A DNA stretch of 64,000 bases from an uncultured Bacilli bacterium. GTDB taxonomy: Bacteria; Bacillota_I; Bacilli_A; RF39; UBA660. Of this stretch, positions 7,352 to 16,659 are shown piece after piece. The number at the start of each line of letters is the position of its first letter. Position 1 is the first letter of the stretch. Where the stretch lies: positions 1-64,000 of the forward strand of contig CAKPLP010000004.1 of the NCBI GenBank assembly GCA_934167695.1, written 5' to 3'. Under the pieces are notes generated by a model that was given only the letters and a program-made list of their open reading frames with translations, made no database searches and was not told where the DNA came from. Both the position numbers and the translations under genes were made by a program.

Positions 7352-8968
7352 CTAGTTTTCTAGTGCATCCATAATAAGTGGAACTACATTCTTTTTACGA
7401 GAAACACAATTTTCAATAAACATTCCTTCACTACATTCCATATCATAGGCCATATTCATAATTTCATTAGCCTTCGTATTAAATAATACATAACTACCAT
7501 TCTTTATAATATCTGTAACATATAAAGCCACTAATTGATAATTATTAGCCTCACTTACTTTATCTAACACTTTAATATATTCATCTTGATCTTTTTTTAT
7601 ATCATCAAAATTCATTGTAAAAAATTGACCTATTGCAAAACTTTTACCATTTACAGTAAATAACTTATAATCGTTGTATAAAACATCTTCTATACTCATA
7701 CCATCAAGTGATGTACCTGCTTTTAAAAGATCCATACCATACTCTTTATAATCAACTCCTGCAATTTTACTTAATTCGTTTACTGCTAAAACATCTCTTT
7801 CTGTTGCAGTTGGGCTTTTCAAAATAAGAGTATCAGATAAAATACCAGAAAGTAACATACCAGCTATTGATTTTGGAATTTCTTCATCTTTTTCCTTATA
7901 CAAATTATAAACAATAGTACAAGTAGAACCAACTGCCATATTTCTAAAATCAATAGGTTGATTAGTAGTAATACTTCCTAAATTATGATGGTCAACAATT
8001 TCCATTATTTCAGCCTCATCAATACCATCAACAGTCTGAAGTTTTTCATTGTGATCTACTAAAATTACTTTTTTAGGATGCTTACTGTTTAAATCAGTTA
8101 TTCTCAAAAGTCCTAAACATTTGTTATTTTTATCAACAATGGGATAATTAGTATGACGAAGTTTTTCATTAATATCTAGTACATCATCAACATAATCAGT
8201 TTGATCAAAACTAGTAGGATTATAATTTCTAACCATTGTCTTCATATAATTACTTAAAGCTACTAATTTAGCAATATGGAAACTATCATAAGGACTAACA
8301 ATTATATTAACCTTATTCTTTTTAGCAATAGCCAAATGTTCCTCCATAATTTCACTGTCACCAGCAATAATAATTAATTTAACTCCAGAATTAACTGCAT
8401 ATTCCAAAATTTTTGGTCTATCACCTACGATTAAAACACGATTATTGTCTAATTGAACAGTATTTAAAAAAGTTTCATTTTTATAACTAGCAACTAATAA
8501 ATCACCAGAAATCTCCTCATCAAAACGATAAACTTCCTTTGCATTTAATACACTAAGTAAATTATCATAAGAGGTATATAAGTGTGTATCTTTATCAGTA
8601 ATAAAAGCATGAATCAAATCTTTTATTGTGATAAGTCCAACAAAACTACCATCATTTTTAACAATAGGAATACCAGTTAATCCTTCCTTCAACATATATT
8701 GATAACCAGTATAAATAGATTCATTTTCGTTTAAAACAAAATCCTTATGGTAATCAATATCCTTTAATTGTAATTTAACATCATTTAAATACTCTGGCTT
8801 TGAAACTTTAAAATAATCAAGAGCATATTCAGTTTCTTTATTAAGTTGTCCAAGAACTCTTGGTTCAGTTTCTTCTCCAAGCCTATTTTTTAAATAAGAA
8901 AGCGCAATACAACTCGTAACAGAATCAGTATCTGGTTTCTTATGTCCAAAAATATATGTCTTCTCCAT
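7352..8968 (-). CDS. ppaC: Manganese-dependent inorganic pyrophosphatase with CBS and DRTGG domains
   Basis: This is a family II (DHH) pyrophosphatase, which hydrolyses PPi to drive biosynthesis. The N-terminal metal motif GHKKPDTDS is followed by an inserted regulatory block, with the first CBS motif around GLTGIPIVKNDGSFVGLITIKDL, a DRTGG-like region, and the second CBS motif ending GLLRITDL. The catalytic domain then resumes with ILVDHNE and the DHH signature EIVDHHN. C-terminal DHHA2-type sequence completes the 538 residues, close to the known CBS-PPases that respond to adenine nucleotides. It precedes the popT-uppP pair, whose pathway generates phosphate from diphosphate carriers. Confidence 0.93.
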   Translation of the reverse strand: MEKTYIFGHKKPDTDSVTSCIALSYLKNRLGEETEPRVLGQLNKETEYALDYFKVSKPEYLNDVKLQLKDIDYHKDFVLNENESIYTGYQYMLKEGLTGIPIVKNDGSFVGLITIKDLIHAFITDKDTHLYTSYDNLLSVLNAKEVYRFDEEISGDLLVASYKNETFLNTVQLDNNRVLIVGDRPKILEYAVNSGVKLIIIAGDSEIMEEHLAIAKKNKVNIIVSPYDSFHIAKLVALSNYMKTMVRNYNPTSFDQTDYVDDVLDINEKLRHTNYPIVDKNNKCLGLLRITDLNSKHPKKVILVDHNEKLQTVDGIDEAEIMEIVDHHNLGSITTNQPIDFRNMAVGSTCTIVYNLYKEKDEEIPKSIAGMLLSGILSDTLILKSPTATERDVLAVNELSKIAGVDYKEYGMDLLKAGTSLDGMSIEDVLYNDYKLFTVNGKSFAIGQFFTMNFDDIKKDQDEYIKVLDKVSEANNYQLVALYVTDIIKNGSYVLFNTKANEIMNMAYDMECSEGMFIENCVSRKKNVVPLIMDALEN

Positions 8969-9035
8969 TTTTACATCTCTCTTTCTCTGTTAAATTGTAC
9001 CATAAATTATATTTGTTGAAAAGACTATTCAACAA

Positions 9036-9063
9036 GAAAAAAAGAGCATAATTACATACTCTT
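9036..9063 (-). terminator. Terminator after the 143-residue gene
   Basis: On the minus strand, AGAGTAT and ATGCTCT pair around GTAATT, followed by a seven-T run. It closes the addB-addA-9052 transcript and is followed by the ppaC promoter region, which holds a second inverted repeat (TTGTTGAA...TTCAACAA, about 9013-9035). Confidence 0.75.
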
Positions 9064-9483
9064 ATCAATAATCGAAACAACAAATTGATTTTCTTTTTTA
9101 TTAAAGGATATTTTATAATCCTTATAATGTTCAACATCAAGATCAAATTCTATAGGACCATATAATTCTGTTACAGACTTTCTTAATACATCCGGTCTAG
9201 TACAAGCACAAGAAATAAGTAAAGTATTTCTCCCCGGTAAGACATATAAATACGTTTTACCAGAAACATCCTTAACCATAGCACGTTCACCATTTACCTT
9301 TTGAACCTGAATAATACTAGATTTTATCCCAATAACTTTTTCTAGTAGTACCTTTCTAGCTTGAGGATTATCTTTAAGCCAAAAATCAACCTCCTTCTTT
9401 CTTTTATGTTTAATTATTAAACAAAATGCAATTCCTAAAAAAATAATAGCTAAACAAACTAATATTACTAAATCATCACTCAT
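9052..9483 (-). CDS. Small membrane-anchored protein of unknown function
   Basis: I do not recognise the family. A single N-terminal membrane segment (about residues 5-24) is followed by a basic KHKRKKE patch, suggesting the remaining ~115 residues face the cytoplasm. That domain alternates polar and hydrophobic residues like a small beta-rich fold (GKTYLYVLPGRNTLLISC). AGGAGGG precedes the ATG. It lies 15 bases after addA and is probably cotranscribed with addBA. Confidence 0.7.
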   Translation of the reverse strand: MSDDLVILVCLAIIFLGIAFCLIIKHKRKKEVDFWLKDNPQARKVLLEKVIGIKSSIIQVQKVNGERAMVKDVSGKTYLYVLPGRNTLLISCACTRPDVLRKSVTELYGPIEFDLDVEHYKDYKISFNKKENQFVVSIIDKSM

Positions 9484-9498
9484 AATTACCCTCCTAAA

Positions 9499-12400
9499 TT
9501 AATTACAAACAAGTTTATACTTAGAATCAAGAATAGAATATAAATACACTTCAACCACTTTATTAGTAATATGTTCAATATATCTTCTATAACCATTTAA
9601 CTGTTCAACATAAGCATTATCATCTATATTTTTAAGTTTATAATCAACAATAATAACTTTATCTTCCCTTTCAATCAATAAATCAATAATACCATGAAAA
9701 ACATCTAAATCAGACTCATACATAAACTCATACTCTTTATAAAACTTCTCATTTATATTATTTTGGATTAAATCACTATCTAAAAATTTTTCTACTTTAT
9801 CCCTAATAAAAGGAGAAATGTTAAATAAATCTAATCTTGGATTTCTAAAATCTACTTCTTCTAAAACTTCATGAATTTTTGTCCCAAATTCTAATAGTTT
9901 ATTCTCATCCGCAGTTCTAAATTTTACCTCAGACTTTGAAAAATGTTTTTCCGTAATTATGCTCGGACTAAATTCTACCTCTGATACAGCAATTATATCA
10001 TCATTAGACAAATCAATTTTACTACTTTGTACCGAATATAAATACTCTTTACTATAACCAACATCATCAATAAATTCAACATAATCAGTTAATTTATACC
10101 AAATACTTTTCAAAATACTATAAAAAGACATATATTTTTTTCTAACATAAGATGGAACAATAGAAAAATCAAAATTATTATATTCTAAAACTTCTGGACA
10201 AACCATTATCATATGTTCCTTGCATCTAGTAAGTGCAACATAAAAAAGTCTAATTCTCTCACTAACCTCTTCATTAGTATCAAGCATTTTATAAAGTTGT
10301 TTTTGAATAGTATCCTTGCTTTCATCTTCTAACATATTTGGTAAAATAATACCATAATGATTATTAAAAATAACTTTTTCTTTTTGATCTCTTAAATTAA
10401 ATCTATTTTGTAAATCTGCAAAGTAACAAATAGAAAATTCAAGTCCCTTAGACTTATGAATACTCATAATCTTAACAGAATCTCCAGAATCATTACTATT
10501 ATCATATTTTATATCATAATCCTTTTCAAGCACTTTATTTAAATAATACATGACATCATCAACCGTTGAACCATTCTCCTCTAAATCCCCAATTAATTGA
10601 TCCAAATATTCAATACACTTCTCACACTTCACAACATCAACTGTTGTAAGAATTTTTTCATAATAATTATATTTAGAAAGAATAAGTCTAAATATCTCCT
10701 TAGCAGGCAAATAGTTAATTTCATCTTTTACTGCAAGTGCAATTTGGACAATATCTGTATTAATAAAATCTTGTTGTTTAAAAATAGAAAATAGTTTATC
10801 ATCATCATAATTAAATAAATAACTTCTAGCAACAGCCATAAAAGAATATCGAAAATCAACATCATAATTATTATGATAAACACACATAACTAACTTAAGT
10901 AAATTGTAAATAACAAGAAAATCAGCAGTATTATTTATCTTTTCTTCCCTATAAACAGTAAGAGGAACATTTAAATATTCAAATATTTTCTTATACAAAT
11001 CAAAATTTTTCTTCTTATCCATTAAAATAACAAAATCATTATAAGTAACTTTTCTTAAGATTTTTTCATCTTTATCAAATATTTTATAATTAGTATCCAT
11101 TTTCTTCTTTATATCTCTAGCAATAATAAAAGCTTCTTGGCAAACATCCGGTATTTCATTATTCTTACTATAAGTATATATTTTCAAATCATAATTTTGA
11201 CTTGTTTTTCCTTCTTCATTATAACTTGTATTACCAAAAATAGCTTGATGTCCATTTTTATAATCAGCACCACCGATTTCATCATCCATTACATCACAAA
11301 AAAGAAGATTAATATTAGAAAGTACTTCTTCTCTACTTCTAAAATTTTTATTTAAATCTATTTTAAAACCGGCCTTCTCATCAACACTATAAACATCATA
11401 CTTATTTTTAAATATATAAGGATTAGCATTTCTAAATCTATAAATAGACTGTTTAATATCTCCAACCATATAAACATTATGATCACTAATAAGAGAAATA
11501 AAAGTCTCTTGTGTATCAGAAGTATCCTGATATTCATCAATTAGTATTTCCTTAAAAGAAGATTTAATTTCACTACAAATATCATGATGCTCTTTTACAA
11601 GTTTAATAGCTAAATGACTAATATCATTAAAATCATACAATCCTTCTTGACTCTTTTTTAGACTCATTCCCCTATTTAATTTTGCTAAAATATTTACTAT
11701 AACACTCGTATCAGTATAAGTAGACATAAGTTCATTTTTAATTGACTCAGTACTATCATAAATACACATCTTTTTCAATTCATCACGAGTCATTTTAATT
11801 TTTTCATTAATTTCCTTTGCGTCATCATCATAACCATTCGCTCTAGGTAAATCAAAAAGTTTTATATTAGATGCAATTTCTTCATAATTATTACACTTCA
11901 AAATTTGGCAAGTTGAACTAATCATTTTTTTTAGTTTATCTTCATCAAGCAAACTTTCAATTTCTAAAATAAGTTCCTTAAAATAGTTAAACTGTTCATA
12001 AACTTTAGTAATATATTCATCTATTAAACTATTTATAAATTCTTCACTATAATATTTTCGCATATAATTATCAAGAAATTCTTCTCTATCATACTTCAAA
12101 TCTATCTTATTAGAAAGATTCATAATTACATTAACAAAATCAATATCATCCTTTAAGGAAAATTTACAGATTAAATTTTTAAAATCATTATCCTTAGATG
12201 AATAATACTCATTCATAATAGATTCTAGAATATTTCTCTTAGTAATATCTAATAAAACACTATCACTAATCTTTATATCATTACTAACCCCTAATATATA
12301 ATGGTACTTTTTAACTAGTGATAAACTATAACTATCAAAAGTAGTAATATAAGCACTATCTATTAATTCAACCTCATCCATTAAATTGTTTTGAATAAGT

Positions 12401-12612
12401 TTTTTTCGGATTCTATCCTTCATTTCTTGGGCAGCAGCCTTTGTAAAAGTTAGTATCAATAATTCATTAATATGTGTACCCTCTTTGACTTTTCTTAAAA
12501 CTCTCTCTGATAAAACTGCCGTTTTTCCACTTCCTGCACCTGCTGAAACTATTACATTATTACCTTCAATATCAATAGCTCTTTGTTGTTCATCAGTCCA
12601 TCTATTAGCCAC
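9499..12612 (-). CDS. addA: ATP-dependent helicase/nuclease subunit A (AddA)
   Basis: AddA is the helicase-nuclease subunit of the AddAB complex that resects double-strand breaks up to Chi and prepares 3' ends for RecA. The sequence shows the SF1 helicase motifs: the Walker A VSAGAGSGKT, Walker B with LIDEYQDTSD, the GDIKQSIYRFR motif, and late motifs with SIHKSKGLEF and FYVALTRCKEHM. At the C-terminus is a PD-(D/E)XK nuclease with GIIDLL and VDYK. About 1037 residues is slightly shorter than the usual ~1200. A GTG start at 12612 is used because GGGAGG lies eight bases upstream; the GTG at 12621 overlaps that SD. addB lies directly upstream. Confidence 0.96.
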   Translation of the reverse strand: MANRWTDEQQRAIDIEGNNVIVSAGAGSGKTAVLSERVLRKVKEGTHINELLILTFTKAAAQEMKDRIRKKLIQNNLMDEVELIDSAYITTFDSYSLSLVKKYHYILGVSNDIKISDSVLLDITKRNILESIMNEYYSSKDNDFKNLICKFSLKDDIDFVNVIMNLSNKIDLKYDREEFLDNYMRKYYSEEFINSLIDEYITKVYEQFNYFKELILEIESLLDEDKLKKMISSTCQILKCNNYEEIASNIKLFDLPRANGYDDDAKEINEKIKMTRDELKKMCIYDSTESIKNELMSTYTDTSVIVNILAKLNRGMSLKKSQEGLYDFNDISHLAIKLVKEHHDICSEIKSSFKEILIDEYQDTSDTQETFISLISDHNVYMVGDIKQSIYRFRNANPYIFKNKYDVYSVDEKAGFKIDLNKNFRSREEVLSNINLLFCDVMDDEIGGADYKNGHQAIFGNTSYNEEGKTSQNYDLKIYTYSKNNEIPDVCQEAFIIARDIKKKMDTNYKIFDKDEKILRKVTYNDFVILMDKKKNFDLYKKIFEYLNVPLTVYREEKINNTADFLVIYNLLKLVMCVYHNNYDVDFRYSFMAVARSYLFNYDDDKLFSIFKQQDFINTDIVQIALAVKDEINYLPAKEIFRLILSKYNYYEKILTTVDVVKCEKCIEYLDQLIGDLEENGSTVDDVMYYLNKVLEKDYDIKYDNSNDSGDSVKIMSIHKSKGLEFSICYFADLQNRFNLRDQKEKVIFNNHYGIILPNMLEDESKDTIQKQLYKMLDTNEEVSERIRLFYVALTRCKEHMIMVCPEVLEYNNFDFSIVPSYVRKKYMSFYSILKSIWYKLTDYVEFIDDVGYSKEYLYSVQSSKIDLSNDDIIAVSEVEFSPSIITEKHFSKSEVKFRTADENKLLEFGTKIHEVLEEVDFRNPRLDLFNISPFIRDKVEKFLDSDLIQNNINEKFYKEYEFMYESDLDVFHGIIDLLIEREDKVIIVDYKLKNIDDNAYVEQLNGYRRYIEHITNKVVEVYLYSILDSKYKLVCN

Positions 12613-12613
12613 C

Positions 12614-14950
12614 TTATTCACCTCCCAAAAAACTTAAATCATTTACTTTTTCTAAATATTTATAATTATCCTCTATAACATAACATAAATCCCTATATTT
12701 ACAATATTTGCAACTAACATCTTTCTGATCTATTCTTTTAGGATCTATTTCAAAATTACCATTTATAATTTCTGATAATGTATTATATATTATTTTTTCA
12801 GTATATTTAAAAATATTATTTTCATCTTCCCTTGTCAAAAGTTTTGTAAATCTAGAAAAGCCACTCTTGGTTACCTTCATAGAGCGAATAACTTTACTAT
12901 CAGTATACTCATGATCAAGATGACTCAAAACTTCTTCATCATTAGTTGAATATCCAACTAATTTTAAATTATCCCGCATTTTATCTAAATAATCCTTCTT
13001 ACCATCATAACTAACATTACCCATAAAAACCTTTTGATAGTACATTCCTGCTAAAATAGGATTTTCAAAAATATTAGCTTTTTCTACCAAATACAAATAA
13101 GTTGCAAGCTGCATTCCTATACCATACTTAATATTATTAATATTAGCATCAAACGAACCAGTTTTATAGTCAACAAGAGAAAAGTAAGTATTATTTCCAT
13201 CTTTATAATACATTATCTTATCTATTTTACCAGTAAAATAAGCTTCTATTTTATCAGAATTCAAAGGAATAATGATATTTTTTTCATAATAACTATTCTT
13301 AAAATCAGTATACATTCTCTGCTCTTTAATAATATCTAGTTCCTTTAGCAAATTAACTTTTAATCTTTCCAAGAAGAAAGACTCCTTAATAGATAAAGTT
13401 TTATCCTTTAAAAAACGATTCCATTCAACATCAAAATCAAAATCATCTTCAAAACACACTTCCAAAACATGATGAAACAAATTTCCAATTAAAGTAGCAA
13501 AACTATCCTCAAAAGGATCTAGTTTTAAAACATAATTAATATAATATCTAAATTTACATAAATTATAAGTATTCATACTTGTATAAGAAAGATTAATCTT
13601 TTTCATATATTCCAACAATTTCTTTTTATTTATTCCTGTAAAAGAATTTGAATATGTATTATACAAAATATTACTTTTATACGTTTTATATAATTGTTTC
13701 AAATATTTATTTTCTTCACCATACTTATAATAATTATCTAAAAAAATAGAAAGACTTCTTAAATTATAACTATTTGAATACAAAAAACTATTAACATTAT
13801 ACTTTATAACATCCATAGAATAATCTGTAATCATACTGCTTGGATAAAATTTATCTTTAAAACTACTAAGTTTATAACTAATATATAAATTTGATATATT
13901 GCTTAAATATTTAATAGTAATTTCTTTTTCTCTTTTATTTTTTTCTCTAGTACTAAAAAGATTTACTTCCTCCTTATCACAATCCGTAATATAATTTTCA
14001 TCTTTATACATAATAGGTAAAATATTCTCATTAAATCCTAAAACAAAAACATAATCATCATCACTAAAACTTCTTTCAAATAGATCTACAACATGCACAC
14101 TTTCTCTATATTTAGTACCCTCTAAATATGTTTTCTTTATTTCATCCTGCAAAAACAACTTATAATTAGTATCATCTTCTACATAAACCAATTTATTCTT
14201 TACTCTAACAAGTTTATTTATTATTTCAGAATTTTTATCATTCATATCAGGAAGCAAATCACTCTCAAGATAATTTTTTACTAAAAATGTATTATAAATA
14301 CTATTTCTAGTAGACATTGTAATTGGTATATTAAACATTTTAAAGAACTTATCCATTATATAAAAATACTCATCATTACAATTAGAAATAAAAATATGAT
14401 TCAAACTAACACCAGATTTATATAAATCTATAATCTTATAAATAACATAACACACCTCATCATTTATATCATTGCATTCATAAACTTTAAATTTCTTATC
14501 AATATAATCCTTAGTAATAATTTCTGCATTCAACTTCTTAAATACATCTAATAAATACTTTTCTAATTTTGGATAACACATAACCATAATATTTTTGTTT
14601 TTTAAATACTCTTTAAAGTAATTATTAAATTCAAGTAAATTATTACTAATAAGTTTATTCTTTATCTCTCTTAAAAACTCAAGTTTCTTACTATTATATT
14701 TTTTATTAATATCAATAAAATATAAATTTTCCATATACATTTTACTAATATCTAAAGAAAGTTTATACTCATTCATAACAAAAGAAATCGCTCTATAATC
14801 ATATTTATAAAAATAATTATCTATAAAACTTTGAATATTAATAAATTTAATATCAATAAGTTTGTTAATACTTTTTAAAATATTATTCTTCTCTGCATCC
14901 GGGCAAATTATTAATAAGTTATCATTATAATGCATAATATACCATACCAC
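12614..14950 (-). CDS. addB: AddB/RexB-like nuclease subunit, shortened
   Basis: Partner of AddA in break processing. The C-terminal half has the PD-(D/E)XK nuclease core (FTGKIDKIMYY, then SLVDYKTG) framed by four Cys for an iron-sulfur cluster: one in NLCKFRYY, three in SCKYCKYRDLC. That arrangement is diagnostic of AddB. The protein is 778 residues against ~1150 in Bacillus, and the N-terminus (LLIICPDAEKNNIL) has no GxxGxGKT, so the inactive-helicase portion is reduced. The stop is one base from the addA GTG start. The ATG at 14950 has AGGGG eight bases upstream. Confidence 0.9.
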   Translation of the reverse strand: MVWYIMHYNDNLLIICPDAEKNNILKSINKLIDIKFINIQSFIDNYFYKYDYRAISFVMNEYKLSLDISKMYMENLYFIDINKKYNSKKLEFLREIKNKLISNNLLEFNNYFKEYLKNKNIMVMCYPKLEKYLLDVFKKLNAEIITKDYIDKKFKVYECNDINDEVCYVIYKIIDLYKSGVSLNHIFISNCNDEYFYIMDKFFKMFNIPITMSTRNSIYNTFLVKNYLESDLLPDMNDKNSEIINKLVRVKNKLVYVEDDTNYKLFLQDEIKKTYLEGTKYRESVHVVDLFERSFSDDDYVFVLGFNENILPIMYKDENYITDCDKEEVNLFSTREKNKREKEITIKYLSNISNLYISYKLSSFKDKFYPSSMITDYSMDVIKYNVNSFLYSNSYNLRSLSIFLDNYYKYGEENKYLKQLYKTYKSNILYNTYSNSFTGINKKKLLEYMKKINLSYTSMNTYNLCKFRYYINYVLKLDPFEDSFATLIGNLFHHVLEVCFEDDFDFDVEWNRFLKDKTLSIKESFFLERLKVNLLKELDIIKEQRMYTDFKNSYYEKNIIIPLNSDKIEAYFTGKIDKIMYYKDGNNTYFSLVDYKTGSFDANINNIKYGIGMQLATYLYLVEKANIFENPILAGMYYQKVFMGNVSYDGKKDYLDKMRDNLKLVGYSTNDEEVLSHLDHEYTDSKVIRSMKVTKSGFSRFTKLLTREDENNIFKYTEKIIYNTLSEIINGNFEIDPKRIDQKDVSCKYCKYRDLCYVIEDNYKYLEKVNDLSFLGGE

Positions 14951-15014
14951 CTTCCCCTTTAATATATCATTTTTTATATATAAATTTCAATCGAACAAAA
15001 CAATTTTAAGACAT

Positions 15015-15037
15015 AAAAAAAAGAACATTACTGTTCT
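15015..15037 (-). terminator. Terminator overlapping the end of the 15028 gene
   Basis: On the minus strand AGAAC and GTTCT pair around AGTAAT, followed by eight Ts; the stem includes the last codons of the gene upstream. Confidence 0.8.
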
Positions 15038-15717
15038 CTAAGTGAACTTATAAATTTGCTTAAATCATAGAATGAACCATCACTTTTATAAGCTAAAATA
15101 GTTCCTATTACAAAATCATAATTAGCTACTGTATAACCAACATTTGTAAATCTAATTATATCACTTACGCCATCTAATGACTTAACTTCAAAGTTTTGAT
15201 TATCAATAATATTCTTAACTGGAACATATTTTACACTGCCGTCTTCTAGTAAAAATAAATATACTATATCATAACCCTCAAATCCTAACCTAGCTCCATA
15301 AAAATCAACAACACCTTTATCAAAAGTCATATCGTAATCCTTATAACCAACAGAAGCCATATTATTACTAAATCCATTATTATTTAAAACATCCCAACTA
15401 ACATATACTTTTACTTTCTTATTATCAGATGAATCTGTAGAAAAACTTATTCCATCCAAAATTGCGGATTCCTCAAAACTAATACCAGTACTATTTTTTA
15501 TATCATCATTATTTAAAGACTTACTCTTATCAAATTTAACAGATGCTGTATTCTTCTTCTCTTCAGAACTATTTTGAACAGTTGCAGAACTACCTGTAGT
15601 AATCTTTTTATCATACAAGATAAACATTCCAATAAGAGCAATTATAACTATTATAAGAACAACAACTAAAACAATTAACCCTTTACTACTTTTTTCTTTT
15701 TTATTATCCATAAACAC
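15028..15717 (-). CDS. Membrane-anchored extracellular protein of unknown function
   Basis: The 229-residue product has a basic N-terminus (NKKEKSSKG), one strong membrane segment (about residues 14-35), a Ser/Thr/Asn-rich linker, and a C-terminal domain with DGISFSTDSSDNKKVKVYVSWDV-like beta-strand patterning. The topology suggests an N-in anchored surface protein. No enzyme motif is visible and I do not recognise the family. It is transcribed alone between addB and rpmF with its own terminator. Confidence 0.7.
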   Translation of the reverse strand: MFMDNKKEKSSKGLIVLVVVLIIVIIALIGMFILYDKKITTGSSATVQNSSEEKKNTASVKFDKSKSLNNDDIKNSTGISFEESAILDGISFSTDSSDNKKVKVYVSWDVLNNNGFSNNMASVGYKDYDMTFDKGVVDFYGARLGFEGYDIVYLFLLEDGSVKYVPVKNIIDNQNFEVKSLDGVSDIIRFTNVGYTVANYDFVIGTILAYKSDGSFYDLSKFISSLREQ

Positions 15718-15801
15718 TCACCTTTCCTATTATCAAGGATAAATGTAAATAAACAATTAGTCAATAATTAAAATTAATTTTTAATGTAAAGTAATGTAAA
15801 T

Positions 15802-15825
15802 AAAAAATAGGTATATTATACCTAC
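15802..15825 (-). terminator. Terminator of the DUF177-rpmF operon
   Basis: On the minus strand TAGGTA and TACCTA pair around TAATA, followed by six Ts. A weaker T-rich hairpin overlaps the rpmF stop codon. Confidence 0.8.
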
Positions 15826-15848
15826 TTATTTTTAAAAGAAAAAAAGAC

Positions 15849-16055
15849 TTAAGCCTCTTTCTTTTCTACTACTATTTGTCCTTTGTAGTTACCACATTTT
15901 GGGCAAACTCTATGAGGTTTAATTACTTCACCACAGTTTGTACATTTAGTAACACCAGGCATTTCCATAGCATTATGAGCTCTTCTCATTCTTTTTCTTG
16001 TCTTTGAAACCTTACGGAATGGTACAGCAAATAATTGAATATCTAAAGTCATCAT
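15849..16055 (-). CDS. rpmF: Ribosomal protein L32, with an N-terminal peptide resembling a Prp cleavage site
   Basis: A component of the large ribosomal subunit. The body VPFRKVSKTRKRMRRAH is standard L32, and Cys38, 41, 51 and 54 (CTNC and CPKC) form the zinc ribbon of the zinc-containing type. L32 normally starts MAVPFRR; here AVPF is preceded in frame by MMTLDIQLF and there is no start codon next to it. The extension ends in LDIQLFA, very like the LNLQFFA sequence at which the protease Prp trims the L27 precursor in Firmicutes. The ATG at 16055 is chosen from GGAGTGATAAA; the 16073 alternative lies before that SD. It is paired with the DUF177 gene, as usual. Confidence 0.95.
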   Translation of the reverse strand: MMTLDIQLFAVPFRKVSKTRKRMRRAHNAMEMPGVTKCTNCGEVIKPHRVCPKCGNYKGQIVVEKKEA

Positions 16056-16059
16056 TTTA

Positions 16060-16527
16060 TCACTCCTCTCCAAAATCTTTTAACAATTCATTAAAAGGAT
16101 TGCTTTCATGAGTATGGCTATCTTCACTCACCAAGCGCCATCCATCTCCATGAAATTTACTGAGATCCTCGACCTTAGTAAACTTTAGGGGAACCTCTAG
16201 TACAATATTTTCCCACAAAATCTCTAAAATATCAAGACTATTTGGACAATTTCCTAAAATTTCTGTTAAACTACCCTCTATTTTAAAAGAAAATGGATAT
16301 CCTACTTCTTCCATAGAAATAGAATCTAACAAAATCATTTCACCAGAAACAGCTAAATCTATAAAATCATCATCATCAGTTTCTCTTCTAATAAATCCTT
16401 TTGCTTTCACAAAATTAAAGCCTTTTATATCAGTATCCTTATAATATTCCAATGGAAAATTAATATCTTCATCAATAGTTATTTCAGAAACAGTATTACT
16501 ATGTAAAATTCCCAAATCAATATTCAT
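16060..16527 (-). CDS. YceD/DUF177 family protein
   Basis: DUF177 (YceD) proteins are almost always encoded just before rpmF and are associated with 23S rRNA and large-subunit accumulation. This 155-residue acidic protein has the family pattern: a strand-rich N-terminus, the central KAKGFIRRETDDDDFIDLAVSGEM segment where the small Cys-less core lies, and an acidic tail ending NPFNELLKDFGEE. Its TGA lies within the SD region of rpmF, so the two are translationally linked. The function beyond the ribosome link is not established from sequence. Confidence 0.85.
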   Translation of the reverse strand: MNIDLGILHSNTVSEITIDEDINFPLEYYKDTDIKGFNFVKAKGFIRRETDDDDFIDLAVSGEMILLDSISMEEVGYPFSFKIEGSLTEILGNCPNSLDILEILWENIVLEVPLKFTKVEDLSKFHGDGWRLVSEDSHTHESNPFNELLKDFGEE

Positions 16528-16599
16528 TATAAATCACCACAACAAGTATATAATTTTTTAAAAACAAAAGCAATTATTTTTTTAATATAAAAACATTTT

Positions 16600-16628
16600 T
16601 TGCAAAAATATCTGAAATATGTTAAAAT
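16600..16628 (+). promoter_or_regulatory. Promoter of tmcAL-gmk
   Basis: TTGCAA at 16600-16605 and TAAAAT at 16623-16628 are separated by 17 bases. An AAGGAGTGAT SD follows before the tmcAL ATG. Confidence 0.65.
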
Positions 16629-16659
16629 ACTTTCACAATATTCATAAAGGAGTGATACT

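Noticed and set aside
15849..16073. Longer L32 start at 16073
   Set aside because: It places the SD inside the coding sequence and adds a peptide unlike the family; the ATG at 16055 has proper spacing.
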